From the NCBI GenBank assembly GCA_964482085.1, contig CAYZVS010000005.1, positions 1-64,000 of the forward strand: a DNA stretch of 64,000 nt. Reading direction: 5' to 3'. Under the pieces are notes generated by a model. The model saw nothing but the letters and a program-made list of their open reading frames with translations. It was not told where the DNA came from and did not search any database. Shown here in pieces: positions 25,261 through 34,007 of the stretch; positions within the stretch are counted from its first letter, which is position 1, and each line of letters begins with the position of its first letter. Source of the stretch: CAIXDN01 sp964482085. Lineage in GTDB: Bacteria; Patescibacteriota; Patescibacteriia; 2-12-FULL-60-25. The position numbers and the translations under genes were made by a program.

Positions 25261-25869
25261 ATGCTTGAACACTTATTTGGATCACGCACCCGGGTTAAGC
25301 TCCTTAGCCTTTTCCTCCGTCATCAAGACGAGCCGCTTTTTGTACGTGAAATTACCCGTCGAGTCGGCACACAGATCAACGCCGTACGACGCGAGCTTTC
25401 CAACCTTGTGAAGCTCGGGCTTATTATGGAGGTGGTTGAGGCGGAAGAGGTAAAAGGTAAGAAACAACCAGGGCTCAAGAAAAAATATTATAAGGTCAAT
25501 CCGGAGTTCAAGCTTCTCCCGGAAATCTCCTCGCTTGTGATGCGGGCCCAGATTTTGCTCGAGGGTCGTCTTGATCAAGAGATTTTAAAATTGGGCGATG
25601 TTCGCTATCTTGCATTCCTTGGAGTATTCCTTGGCAAGGGCAAGGCGCCCGTCGATCTTTTTGTTGTAGGCACAGTCGACGATACAAAATTGAAAGCACT
25701 TGTTGCGGCATCGGAAAAGTCCCTAGGCTATGAAATTAATTTCACAACGATGTCGCCGGAAGAGTTCCGCTATCGCAAAGACATGACGGACAAGTTTTTA
25801 TACGCCATTCTAGAATCTCCTAAGAATGTGGTTGTCGATCGCCTGAATGAACGTGACCATACGGCCTAA
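25261..25869 (+). CDS. Winged-helix transcriptional regulator
   Basis: 202 residues. The first 85 are a winged helix: MLEHLFGSRTRVKLLSLFL, REITRRVGTQINAVRRELSN as recognition helix region and LGLIMEVVEAEEV as wing. The rest is an alpha/beta domain (VRYLAFLGVFLGKGKAPVD, LFVVGTVDDTKLKALV) that resembles a nucleotidyltransferase-like fold often fused to such DNA-binding parts in CPR and archaea. GGGGGTG lies just before the ATG at 25261. It leads a cluster with tsaB and glycosyltransferase genes; its target is unknown. Confidence 0.8.
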   Translation: MLEHLFGSRTRVKLLSLFLRHQDEPLFVREITRRVGTQINAVRRELSNLVKLGLIMEVVEAEEVKGKKQPGLKKKYYKVNPEFKLLPEISSLVMRAQILLEGRLDQEILKLGDVRYLAFLGVFLGKGKAPVDLFVVGTVDDTKLKALVAASEKSLGYEINFTTMSPEEFRYRKDMTDKFLYAILESPKNVVVDRLNERDHTA

Positions 25870-25877
25870 CCGTTCCT

Positions 25878-26279
25878 ATGGCCTGGCTCTTTCTCGATAC
25901 ACATGCCCCCGGTGAAGCTCGCTTTGCATGGTTTGAGAAGGATGCGCTGCCAAAACCCGTTCCCGTGGAAGGTAGAACCGTCAATGTCCTGCCAAAGCTC
26001 GCAAAATCGCTTGGCCCGAAAGGATTGAAGCGTATTGAGGGTGTTTGCGTAGTGTCTGGACCAGGTTCTTTTTCTTCTATTCGCGCCGGAGTTTTGCAGG
26101 CAAACATGATCGCTCGCTTACTCCGTGTTCCACTTGTAGGAATCACGGTCGATGAGGCAGGGGATTTACCCGTGCTCTCACACAAGCTTTTTGCCAAGCA
26201 TCACTCGGTAAAACTTGCTGAGTACGTCGCCCCGATTTACGACAAAGAACCCAACATTACGATTCCTAAAAAACCATGA
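25878..26279 (+). CDS. tsaB: Short TsaB-like protein (tRNA t6A modification)
   Basis: 133 residues, whereas TsaB usually has about 220. The N-terminal ASKHA fold is present: MAWLFLDTHAPGEARFAW, then CVVSGPGSFSSIRAGVLQAN, matching the GPGSFTGxR loop, then LLRVPLVGITVDEA. The C-terminal half of TsaB is missing and replaced by about 30 residues ending in ITIPKKP. TsaB activates TsaD in making threonylcarbamoyladenosine at position 37 of tRNAs. Short forms that keep the dimerising N-terminal half are plausible; whether it still works is not shown. Its last 4 bases overlap the next gene. Confidence 0.75.
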   Translation: MAWLFLDTHAPGEARFAWFEKDALPKPVPVEGRTVNVLPKLAKSLGPKGLKRIEGVCVVSGPGSFSSIRAGVLQANMIARLLRVPLVGITVDEAGDLPVLSHKLFAKHHSVKLAEYVAPIYDKEPNITIPKKP

Positions 26280-27760
26280 AACGCCCAACACTCAAACGGG
26301 TGCTGGAAATTATTCCCGGCGCGCTTGTCTGGACAACCTTGATTCTCTCGGTGGTCTTATCTTTTGTGAAGCCGCTTTGGATGGTGTACTTCATCATGGT
26401 GTTTGATTTGTATTGGTTGCTCCGCATTATCTATTTTATTCCGTTCCTGCTCTGGTCATGGTGGCAATATCGTCAGGCATTAAAACGTGATTGGCAAAAA
26501 GATGCTTCACGCCTCACGGGCTTTGATGAGGTCTATCATCTCGTTTTTCTCCCAACCTACAAAGAAGAACAAGGTGTTATTCGTGAAACGCTACATTCTC
26601 TCACACGCTGCTCCTATCCAGCCAAACGCATGCATGTGGTTTTGGCCGGAGAGGGTCGGGATCGTGAGAACTTCCAAGCCATCATGTCCGAGCTCGTCCC
26701 TCAATTCTCATCCCATTTCGCGAGCTTACAAACCACCGTTCACCCCGTCGGTTTACCCGATGAAATCCCAGGGAAAGGCTCCAACCTCAATTGGTCGGCA
26801 AATCAAGTCGTGCCAAAGCTTGTTGCAGATGGTCTTAATCCGGAAAAAACCATCGTCTCGTCTTTTGATGTCGATACCATTGTCCACCCACAGTATTTTT
26901 CTTGTTTGACTTGGTTCTACTTGACGGTCGCAGAGCCAACGCGCAGCTCCTATCAACCCGTCGCGCTCTACAATAATAATTTGTGGGAATCACCAGCCGC
27001 CGTACGCGTCGCCATGTTTGGTACAACATTTTGGTTGATGACCGAGCTCGCTCGCCCAGAAGGGATGATGACGTTCTCATCGCACTCCATGTCACTCCGC
27101 ATGTTGATGGATGTGGGTTATTGGCAAAAAGACATCGTTTCAGAGGATTCGCGTATTTTCTTGCAAGGACTCATGAAATATCACGGGCGTTATCGCGTGA
27201 CGCCAATCCATCTTCCCGTCTCGATGGATACCGTGATGACCGGAAAATATGTTCCTGCGCTCGTCGCGCTTTACAAGCAATTACGTCGTTGGGCTTGGGG
27301 CGTGGAAAACTTTCCTTTCATGGTCGAGGCTTTCATACGCGACAAGGAAATGCCACTCATGACCAAAATCGGATGGACATACAAACAGCTGGAAGGAATG
27401 TTCACTTGGGCTACAGCACCCCTCATTATCTTGGTGGTCGGTTATTTGCCATTTTGGGTTGCTCCAGAACAGTTCAGATCATTTGCGGTATTTCAGAACA
27501 CCCCTTTTACACTCGAGTGGCTCATGCGTTTTTCCATGGTCGGTTTGTTTGTATCGGCCGGTCTCGCGCTCACCCTGCTCCCGCCACGCCCCAAGCATTA
27601 CTCGCGTCCATACGCCGCCGCGATCTTTATGGTTCAATGGTTACTCTTGCCCGTAACCTTTGTGATCTTTGGTGCACTCCCAGCTATCGACGCTCAAACA
27701 CGGCTCATGCTTGGCAAATATCTTGGTTTCAACGTCTCTCAGAAGCGTAAGGTTCCCTAA
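26276..27760 (+). CDS. Membrane glycosyltransferase family 2 (processive type)
   Basis: 494 residues. Two N-terminal membrane spans (about 10-60), a cytoplasmic GT2 domain (about 85-330) and three or four C-terminal spans. Motifs: YHLVFLPTYKEEQGVIRETL, SSFDVDTIVHPQYF (DxD), VSEDSRIFLQ (catalytic Asp) and KQLRRWAWGVENF, which gives the Q-x-x-R-W motif of processive synthases such as cellulose synthase and hyaluronan synthase. Product and acceptor are unknown; extracellular polysaccharide is likely. First of three GT2 genes in a row, overlapping tsaB by 4 bases. Confidence 0.9.
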   Translation: MKRPTLKRVLEIIPGALVWTTLILSVVLSFVKPLWMVYFIMVFDLYWLLRIIYFIPFLLWSWWQYRQALKRDWQKDASRLTGFDEVYHLVFLPTYKEEQGVIRETLHSLTRCSYPAKRMHVVLAGEGRDRENFQAIMSELVPQFSSHFASLQTTVHPVGLPDEIPGKGSNLNWSANQVVPKLVADGLNPEKTIVSSFDVDTIVHPQYFSCLTWFYLTVAEPTRSSYQPVALYNNNLWESPAAVRVAMFGTTFWLMTELARPEGMMTFSSHSMSLRMLMDVGYWQKDIVSEDSRIFLQGLMKYHGRYRVTPIHLPVSMDTVMTGKYVPALVALYKQLRRWAWGVENFPFMVEAFIRDKEMPLMTKIGWTYKQLEGMFTWATAPLIILVVGYLPFWVAPEQFRSFAVFQNTPFTLEWLMRFSMVGLFVSAGLALTLLPPRPKHYSRPYAAAIFMVQWLLLPVTFVIFGALPAIDAQTRLMLGKYLGFNVSQKRKVP

Positions 27761-27764
27761 ATAT

Positions 27765-28433
27765 ATGCCGATTGTGAAACGCGTGTCCCTACACATGTCT
27801 TCCGACGACCTCGGAACGCGTTTGCCGGTCTTACTTGAAAGTCTATTTGCGCAGACGGTCTCTGATTGGCAAGCGGTTATTGTCGATAATAGTGGTAACC
27901 GACCAACGCCATCCGAGCCGCCGATCTACGTCCTCCGTAATCCACGACCCCAAAGTCTGGCGCGTTCAATGAGTCAGGCGATAGAGCTCGCAACAGGTTC
28001 CGAGTTTTTTATTTTATGTAAAAGCGATCTTATTTTTGCACCGGACACACTCCAAAAAATGCTGGATGCTTTTGAAAAAGATGCTTCACTCGTTTATGCC
28101 TGGCCTTCTCTCGCTAAAGCAAGCTTTGATCCGGATTCTACGGAAGGGGAGTTGTTGTTTAGCAAGGATCGCGTGCAGTTGCGTCGGGAAGAAGACCTTT
28201 CTGCAAGCTGTGTGATGATTCGATCACAGGATCTCGGCGCACTTCGTCCAGACGCACGTTATTCTAATGACCTGGTGATGCAAGATTTTGTTTGGAAACT
28301 TGCGCAAACAGGCGCAAAAGGACGTCATCTTGAAGATGCCGTTATTTGGTTACAGCCGGGAGCAACACTTGCCAGCCCGCGCTTTTTGCGGTATTGGACG
28401 TGGGTATGGACCAGACGCGCAAGCCGCTCGTAA
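27765..28433 (+). CDS. Glycosyltransferase family 2
   Basis: 222 residues, soluble GT-A fold: RVSLHMSSDDLGTRLPVLLE, then AVIVDNSGNRP, SMSQAIELATGSEFFILCKSD (metal-binding region, here KSD rather than DxD) and a late LVMQDFVWKLAQTG. Shorter than the usual 250-300. ATG at 27765 is the only start near the previous stop. It overlaps the following GT2 gene by 28 bases, so the two are translated together. Confidence 0.8.
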   Translation: MPIVKRVSLHMSSDDLGTRLPVLLESLFAQTVSDWQAVIVDNSGNRPTPSEPPIYVLRNPRPQSLARSMSQAIELATGSEFFILCKSDLIFAPDTLQKMLDAFEKDASLVYAWPSLAKASFDPDSTEGELLFSKDRVQLRREEDLSASCVMIRSQDLGALRPDARYSNDLVMQDFVWKLAQTGAKGRHLEDAVIWLQPGATLASPRFLRYWTWVWTRRASRS

Positions 28434-29236
28434 CCTTTGTTACGGTCAACTACAAAACGCCTCACCACATTCGTCAACTGCTCAAAGGCGTGGGAGACGC
28501 GCGTTTTGCGTTTCCCTTTGAATATTTCCTTGTCGATAACGCATCGGGTGACGGAACGGTCGAGATGGTACGTGAGCGTTTTCCTTGGGTTACGGTGATC
28601 GCGAGTCCAAAAAATATCGGCTACGGAGCGGGAAATAATTTGGCGTTAGAGCAGGCGCGCGGTGAGTATGTCTTACTATTCAATCCTGACCTCACGGTTT
28701 TTCCTGGAGAAGTTGAATCGTGGATTGAGTGGATGTCTGCACGTCCAGAAGTCGGTATCAGCGGCCCACGTATTTTGAATCCGGACGGTAGTGACCAAGA
28801 GTCCTGTTATCGTTTTCCAAATCTGCTGACGCCAGTTTTGCGCAGAACGTTCATCGGTCGATTGCCAATCGCTCGCAAATCGCTCGACCGCTACACCATG
28901 AAAGACATGGATCGTGCGATAGAACAGGATGTCGATTGGGTACTTGGCGCGGCGATGTTGATTCGCAAAACCGTTCTTGATCGCATCGGTCATTTTGATC
29001 CGCGCTTTTTCATGTATTTTGAGGAAGCGGACATTTGTCGCCGCGCTTGGGGTCAGGGTTTACGCGTTACTTATGTTCCGGTTTCTCGCTTTATGCATTA
29101 TCACGGTCGCGAGAGCCGCATCCGCTTTCCATGGGAGGTTGTCACCAACAAGTTAACCCGTGTTCATTTGGCGAGTGGTATCAAATATTTCTTAAAACAC
29201 ATCGGTTCCCCCGATCCTCGCACAAAACAGGTATAA
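28406..29236 (+). CDS. Glycosyltransferase family 2, rhamnosyltransferase-like
   Basis: 276 residues. VTFVTVNYKTPHHIRQLL, FLVDNASGDGTVEMV, SPKNIGYGAGNNLALEQARG, YVLLFNPDLTVFPG (NPD replaces DxD), VDWVLGAAMLIRKTVLDRIG and FDPRFFMYFEEADICRRA are the full set for WbbL-type rhamnosyl- or related sugar transferases in cell-envelope glycan synthesis. Start ATG at 28406 (MDQTRKPL) inside the end of the previous gene. Confidence 0.9.
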   Translation: MDQTRKPLVTFVTVNYKTPHHIRQLLKGVGDARFAFPFEYFLVDNASGDGTVEMVRERFPWVTVIASPKNIGYGAGNNLALEQARGEYVLLFNPDLTVFPGEVESWIEWMSARPEVGISGPRILNPDGSDQESCYRFPNLLTPVLRRTFIGRLPIARKSLDRYTMKDMDRAIEQDVDWVLGAAMLIRKTVLDRIGHFDPRFFMYFEEADICRRAWGQGLRVTYVPVSRFMHYHGRESRIRFPWEVVTNKLTRVHLASGIKYFLKHIGSPDPRTKQV

Positions 29237-29237
29237 T
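29232..29237 (+). promoter_or_regulatory. -10 box of the DUF4012 gene
   Basis: Perfect TATAAT at 29232-29237, 8 bases before the ATG at 29245 and overlapping the stop of the glycosyltransferase gene; no clear -35 box. Would give a leaderless message. Confidence 0.5.
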
Positions 29238-29244
29238 CAAATCC

Positions 29245-31167
29245 ATGGAACTCTCCATTGTGGGTTGGCCGTGGAAACGCGTCGCGCTTGGGATCGGAAT
29301 CATCCTTATCGTCGCGCTCGTTATTGTTATCTCGCCCGTTATTTACGGCACGGTTGTTGCTGGTGGTGCGGCCGTTAGCTTGCAAGGGCATTTGCGTGGC
29401 GCCGTTGCCGACGCGGGTGTTCGGGATTTTTCTTTGGCAGAAACCAAGCTCGCTGCTGCAGAGCAAGACCTTGGAGCGATTCGCGGTGGTTTACGCGCCA
29501 TGGGAAATTGGCGTGAAGCGCCATACTTGGGCTCACGTCTCAAGGCCTTGGAACAAGTTGAGCGTTCCGGATCTTCTGCTGTTTCCGGTTTTCGTGAAGT
29601 GCTTTCTGTTGTTGCTGATATTCAACAAGCCGTCGATGCAGCCGGAACCGTGTCTGGCGTAAACATCGACCAAAGTCGCTCCTACAAGGATTTAACCCGC
29701 GAGGAAAAACGCGCCTTGTTTGAAAACTTGGCCGCAGCCTTGCCACGCCTCCGTTTGGCACGGGAAAAGATTTCCATTGCCGCCGACGCTTGGGCGCGCG
29801 TTCCTCAAGATGAATTGTTTGCACCGATTCGTAACGCCATCGTCCCGATCGCAGACCAGCTTCCCGCGCTCGACACATCCATGGGGCAGGCACTTAGCCT
29901 CCTTGAATGGCTTGTTCCGCTCTCCGGCTTCCCAGATGAAAAAACCTATCTTGTCTTACTGCAAAACGCGGACGAGTTACGCCCAACCGGCGGCTTTATC
30001 GGAAATATTGGTCTGGTGACTGTCGATGCAGGTGACATTAAGAGCATCGAGTTTGAAGATGTTTACGCACTCGACAATCTGGTTGCCAACACTTGGAAGG
30101 ATACGCCGCCAGCCGTAATGACGCGTGAACTCGGTATCAGTGCTTGGTTTTTGCGCGATTCCAACTGGTCGCCGGACTATCCGCAATCGGCTGCGCGGCT
30201 CATCGATGTCTATCAACGCGAGACGCAGCAGGGGAGAAATATCAATGTAACACTCGACGGCGTTATTGCGCTTCAGCCAGAATTCTTTCGTCGCATACTC
30301 CGGATGACAGGCCCGCTTACAGTAGAAGACCAGACATTCACCGCCGACGATTTTTTTGACCAATTGCAATTTGAAACGCAGGTCGGATTCCATCAGGAAG
30401 GCCGTCCCACGGAACAGCGTAAGGATATCGTGAAAAAGCTTGGCGATGTCTTGATCACGACGCTACTCAGCCTTCCGGCCAACCAATGGCCATCCCTGCT
30501 TAATGTCGCCACCGTTTCCCTTGAACAGGGCGATATGTTGGTTTACGCAAAAGATCCGTCCGTTCAGGAAATCCTTGATAGACGCAGTTGGAGCGGCCGT
30601 ACCATCGGTACGGATGAGGATTATCTCTGGGTAATCGATGCTAATCTCGCCGCTCTTAAAACGGATGGCGTTATGGACAAGCGTGTATTTTACTCTGTTG
30701 ATTTCACTGATCCTGAAGGCCCCGTTGCCACCGTACGTTTGCGTTACACAAATACCAATCGTGTCTTTGACTGGCGCTACACGCGTTACCGTAGCTACAC
30801 GCGTGTGTATGTCCCAGAGGGTAGTGAGCTTCTTTCTTGGTCCGGTAGTTCCAAAAACCCCGATGTTTTCCGTGAACTTGGAAAACAAGTCTTTGGCGGC
30901 TTCTGGGTGATTGAACCAGGCGCCATTGCAGAAATGGTTTTTCGCTATCGTTTACCACCTCGTATTGCAAGCCTTGTAGAAGGGGAGAAGTATCGATTTA
31001 TCGGCCAAAAACAGCCAGGCGCGGAACGGACATTGACCCTAGACCTCCGGTTCGGTAAAAACGTTCTACGAGCAACGCCCCCAGAAGATTCAGCAGACTT
31101 TGGCGATGATCGTTATCACTATGAAGGCGCGTGGGGCAAGACGGAATCCTTTGAAATCACGTTTTAG
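29245..31167 (+). CDS. DUF4012 membrane-anchored protein
   Basis: 640 residues: N-terminal membrane span (VALGIGIILIVALVIVISPV), a helical region (about 45-215), then the DUF4012 region with its signature LVLLQNADELRPTGGFIGNI and VTVDAGDIKSIEFEDVYAL, and a beta-rich C-terminus. DUF4012 proteins are found in actinobacteria and CPR, often beside polysaccharide genes; they are thought to act in envelope polymer attachment or export because of similarity in context to LytR-type proteins, which is inference. Follows three glycosyltransferase genes, consistent with that. Confidence 0.88.
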   Translation: MELSIVGWPWKRVALGIGIILIVALVIVISPVIYGTVVAGGAAVSLQGHLRGAVADAGVRDFSLAETKLAAAEQDLGAIRGGLRAMGNWREAPYLGSRLKALEQVERSGSSAVSGFREVLSVVADIQQAVDAAGTVSGVNIDQSRSYKDLTREEKRALFENLAAALPRLRLAREKISIAADAWARVPQDELFAPIRNAIVPIADQLPALDTSMGQALSLLEWLVPLSGFPDEKTYLVLLQNADELRPTGGFIGNIGLVTVDAGDIKSIEFEDVYALDNLVANTWKDTPPAVMTRELGISAWFLRDSNWSPDYPQSAARLIDVYQRETQQGRNINVTLDGVIALQPEFFRRILRMTGPLTVEDQTFTADDFFDQLQFETQVGFHQEGRPTEQRKDIVKKLGDVLITTLLSLPANQWPSLLNVATVSLEQGDMLVYAKDPSVQEILDRRSWSGRTIGTDEDYLWVIDANLAALKTDGVMDKRVFYSVDFTDPEGPVATVRLRYTNTNRVFDWRYTRYRSYTRVYVPEGSELLSWSGSSKNPDVFRELGKQVFGGFWVIEPGAIAEMVFRYRLPPRIASLVEGEKYRFIGQKQPGAERTLTLDLRFGKNVLRATPPEDSADFGDDRYHYEGAWGKTESFEITF

Positions 31168-31204
31168 ACCGTAGGGAGAGGCTTGCTCTTACCCTTCGTT
31201 CCCA

Positions 31205-31223
31205 GGCGACCCAATGGGTCGCC
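31205..31223. terminator. Hairpin between DUF4012 gene and mreB
   Basis: GGCGACCC AAT GGGTCGCC, followed by TCTACGTT. Could be a weak terminator or a short dispersed palindrome. Confidence 0.5.
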
Positions 31224-31235
31224 TCTACGTTATCT

Positions 31236-32240
31236 ATGTTCGGAAAAAAAATTGGTATCGACCTCGGAACCACAACGGTTCTCGTCTATATTCCCAAGAA
31301 AGGTATTATCATCAACGAACCTTCCGTTGTGGCGATTTCTATTGCTGATAAAAAAGTCCTAGCAGTCGGAAAAGAAGCCAAGGATATGATCGGCCGTACG
31401 CCTGATACCATTGTGGCCAAGCGTCCACTCAAAGACGGCGTCATTGCGGACTATCGTACAACGGAAGCAATGCTAAGATATTTTATTAATAAAGCGCTCG
31501 GCGGTGTCCGCTTGTTCCGCCCAGAAGTCATGGTGGCTGTTCCTGGTGGGATTACTTCCACGGAACGACGTGCAGTGATCGACGCCACGATTTCCGCTGG
31601 GGCTCGTGCGGCTTACATTATCAAAGAGCCTGTTGTGGCTGCTATTGGTGCCGATATTCCGATCGGATCAGCTTCTGGTCACATGATTATCGATATCGGC
31701 GGCGGTACATCAGAAATCGCCGTTATTTCTCTTGGAGGAATCGTCGCCTCGTCATCTGTTCGTATCGGTGGCAACAAGCTCGATTCATCGATTCAAGAGC
31801 ATGTGCGCCGCAAACACGGTCTCGCTGTCGGTGAGCGCACGGCAGAAGAAATTAAAATCAAGATCGGCTCGGCACTGTATCTGGAAGACAAGCTCGAGCT
31901 TGAAGTCAAAGGCCGCGACATGATTTCCGGCTTGCCGCGCATGGTGATCGTTACTTCTGATGACGTCACGGATGCGATTCAACATGAACTACAAGGAATC
32001 GTTGATTCGATCAAAGATGTCCTGCGTGCAACACCCCCAGAACTGTCTGCCGATGTCATGCAAAAAGGGATGGTGCTTTCCGGAGGCTCTTCCCAGCTCC
32101 GTAATTTGGATCGATTGTTCTCAGAAGCTACGGGCGTTCCAGCTTTTGTGGCAGACAACCCACAGCAATGCGTGGCTAAAGGGACGGGGATCGCACTCGA
32201 GAACCTTGAGCTCTACAAGCGCAGTGTGTTCTCGGCGTAA
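31236..32240 (+). CDS. mreB: Rod-shape-determining actin homologue MreB
   Basis: 334 residues, normal length. Actin-fold nucleotide motifs: IGIDLGTTTVLVYIPKKG (phosphate 1), MIIDIGGGTSEIAVISLGG (phosphate 2), VLSGGSSQLRNLDRLF (adenosine). MreB filaments guide the cell-wall synthesis machinery beneath the membrane. No mreC or mreD follows; the next gene is on the other strand after a shared terminator. Confidence 0.97.
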   Translation: MFGKKIGIDLGTTTVLVYIPKKGIIINEPSVVAISIADKKVLAVGKEAKDMIGRTPDTIVAKRPLKDGVIADYRTTEAMLRYFINKALGGVRLFRPEVMVAVPGGITSTERRAVIDATISAGARAAYIIKEPVVAAIGADIPIGSASGHMIIDIGGGTSEIAVISLGGIVASSSVRIGGNKLDSSIQEHVRRKHGLAVGERTAEEIKIKIGSALYLEDKLELEVKGRDMISGLPRMVIVTSDDVTDAIQHELQGIVDSIKDVLRATPPELSADVMQKGMVLSGGSSQLRNLDRLFSEATGVPAFVADNPQQCVAKGTGIALENLELYKRSVFSA

Positions 32241-32246
32241 AACGTA

Positions 32247-32276
32247 AAAAGCCGCCTCCAGGATGGGGCGGCTTTT
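32247..32276. terminator. Bidirectional intrinsic terminator
   Basis: AAAAGCCGCC / GGCGGCTTTT with a 10-base loop region, serving mreB and the convergent orphan gene. Confidence 0.9.
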
Positions 32277-32284
32277 AGTTGCAC

Positions 32285-32773
32285 TCACGCAGTCATGAGT
32301 GTGAGGTGAGGGATGGCTTGTTTGGAGAAGTAGATCTCCACCCAGCGTTCTCCCTGTCGACACTCGTAGACGACGCGTGCGCGTTTGGGCGCAACGCGTT
32401 TTACCACGGGCTCGTCTCTTGCGATGCACATGAAGCGAATCGCGATACCAAGCCCTCGTACTTGCCTCGCATTGAGGTAAGCAACCACGACTCGCGGTCT
32501 CGGAATCTCTTCCCGACGTACATGCTCGATGCAATGTAATACGTCGCATGTTGGGACATCGGTCTCAAAGCTTACGGCGTACTCCAGATACACGACGGGG
32601 CAATGTCCGATGCCCGCCAGACGATACAATTCTGGATTGTCATCGAGTACATCGATCGGATTGATGTCGAGAGCCTTGAGATGCTCCTCGAATTCACCGG
32701 TGGGAAGCGAGAAGTAGTACTCGCTGGCACGTCTTTCTCCAAGGAGTGATCGGATCAGGGTTTCGGGGCTCAC
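32285..32773 (-). CDS. Orphan protein of unknown function
   Basis: 162 residues from a GTG at 32773 with GGAGG 4 bases upstream. The longer reading frame that starts at a TTG at 32824 begins inside the -35 box, so it is rejected. Soluble, mixed alpha/beta, with several Cys (GHCPVVYLEYAV, CDVLHCIEHV, FMCIARD, YECRQGERWVEIYF). The N-terminus SPETLIRSLLGERRASEYYF is helical. No family recognised. One-gene unit with own promoter (32795-32824) and terminator; GC-richer codons than mreB. Confidence 0.7.
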   Translation of the reverse strand: MSPETLIRSLLGERRASEYYFSLPTGEFEEHLKALDINPIDVLDDNPELYRLAGIGHCPVVYLEYAVSFETDVPTCDVLHCIEHVRREEIPRPRVVVAYLNARQVRGLGIAIRFMCIARDEPVVKRVAPKRARVVYECRQGERWVEIYFSKQAIPHLTLMTA

Positions 32774-32794
32774 GGTACCTCCATTCCGAGTGAC

Positions 32795-32824
32795 TATAAA
32801 ATCGTAGTTAAGAACTTTTGTCAA
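32795..32824 (-). promoter_or_regulatory. Promoter of the orphan gene at 32773
   Basis: Minus strand TTGACA (32824-32819), then TTTTAT at spacer 17 or TTTATA at spacer 18. Confidence 0.75.
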
Positions 32825-32872
32825 CCAGTACTCGCTTGCTACTTGTTATGTGCTACGTGATACTCTATCTCC

Positions 32873-33997
32873 ATGCTTATCGGAATTGAAGCGTCACGCG
32901 CTAACCGTCTCCAAAAGACCGGTGTTGAATGGTATGCCTATCGCCTGATCCAGGCACTCAAGCAAGATCCGCAAGCGGCACCTCACACGTGGATGCTCTA
33001 TACCAATGCCGCGCTCTCACTCGGACTCGAGCGTTTGCCAGGAAACTGGTTTGAGCGCCGTCTAAACTGGCCACCCAAATATCTCTGGACACAAGCTCGT
33101 CTCTCACTCGAGATGCTGCGTAAACCTCCAGAAGTTCTGTTTGTTCCAGCGCATGTTCTGCCCCGATTTGCACCCAAGCGCTCCGTGGTGACGGTGCATG
33201 ATGTTGGCTTTCATCGTTTTCCGGAACTGTATAAACCGCGCCAAGTTTCCTATCATGAGTGGTCAACGCGCGACATTGTAAAAGCTAATGCCAAAATCAT
33301 TACAGTTTCAGAATTCTGCAAACGTGAAATCATGGAATGCTATGGCGTCGCTGCCGAGCGTATTACGGTTACGCCCCTAGGCGTCGATCACGATACGTAT
33401 AAACCTGCATTGCAAAGCAATATCGATGCGATGCAAGCGCGTCTGCAAATCCCAGATCCGTATATCCTCTTCATTGGTCGACTGGAAGCCAAGAAGAATA
33501 TTCTTATTTTGGTCGAGGCGTTCAAGCGACACAAAGCATCACGTGGTATCGGCGATCCGCTCAATCTTGTTCTCGCTGGACTACCCGGTGAAGGTTTTGA
33601 TGCAATTGGCAAGGCTATCGCCGATTCTGGTTGCGAAGATTTTATTCATATCACTGGCTACATCTCAGAAGCGGACAAGGTCGCACTTCTCTCCGGTGCG
33701 CTCGCCTACATTCAACCTTCACTTTATGAGGGTTTCGGTTTGCCGCCGCTAGAAGCCATGGCTTGTGGCTGTCCGGTGATTTCTTCCAACGCCGCTTCAC
33801 TTCCGGAAGTCGTTGGTGATGGAAACGCGCTATTTTTTGATCCTTTGGACGCGGAAAGTTTACGTATACATCTTGAAACCGTGCTCGACCAGCCGGAAGT
33901 ACGCAACCGGTTGCGCGAGGCAGGGCTTTCCTGGGCTCCACGTTTCCGCTTTGACAAAACCGCCAGATTAACTTTGCAAACCCTCACCTCATGGTAG
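32873..33997 (+). CDS. Glycosyltransferase family 1/4 (GT-B)
   Basis: 374 residues. GT-B fold with N-terminal acceptor half (IGIEASRANRLQKTGVEWYA, SVVTVHDVGFHRFPELY) and C-terminal nucleotide-sugar half (YILFIGRLEAKKNILILVEA, LYEGFGLPPLEAMACGCPVI, the E-x7-E motif, SSNAASLPEVVGDG). Resembles mannosyltransferases of envelope glycan assembly. ATG at 32873; ATACTC about 14 bases upstream may be a -10 box. Confidence 0.92.
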   Translation: MLIGIEASRANRLQKTGVEWYAYRLIQALKQDPQAAPHTWMLYTNAALSLGLERLPGNWFERRLNWPPKYLWTQARLSLEMLRKPPEVLFVPAHVLPRFAPKRSVVTVHDVGFHRFPELYKPRQVSYHEWSTRDIVKANAKIITVSEFCKREIMECYGVAAERITVTPLGVDHDTYKPALQSNIDAMQARLQIPDPYILFIGRLEAKKNILILVEAFKRHKASRGIGDPLNLVLAGLPGEGFDAIGKAIADSGCEDFIHITGYISEADKVALLSGALAYIQPSLYEGFGLPPLEAMACGCPVISSNAASLPEVVGDGNALFFDPLDAESLRIHLETVLDQPEVRNRLREAGLSWAPRFRFDKTARLTLQTLTSW

Positions 33998-33999
33998 AA
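33994..33999 (+). promoter_or_regulatory. -10 box of the TrmB-type regulator gene
   Basis: TAGAAT at 33994-33999 overlapping the stop of the preceding gene; ATG at 34008 follows after 8 bases. Fits a leaderless start. Confidence 0.45.
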
Positions 34000-34007
34000 T
34001 CCGCCAT

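Noticed and set aside
32774..32824. N-terminal extension of the gene at 32773 from a TTG
   Set aside because: The TTG is the first three bases of the TTGACA -35 box; GGAGG precedes the GTG at 32773.
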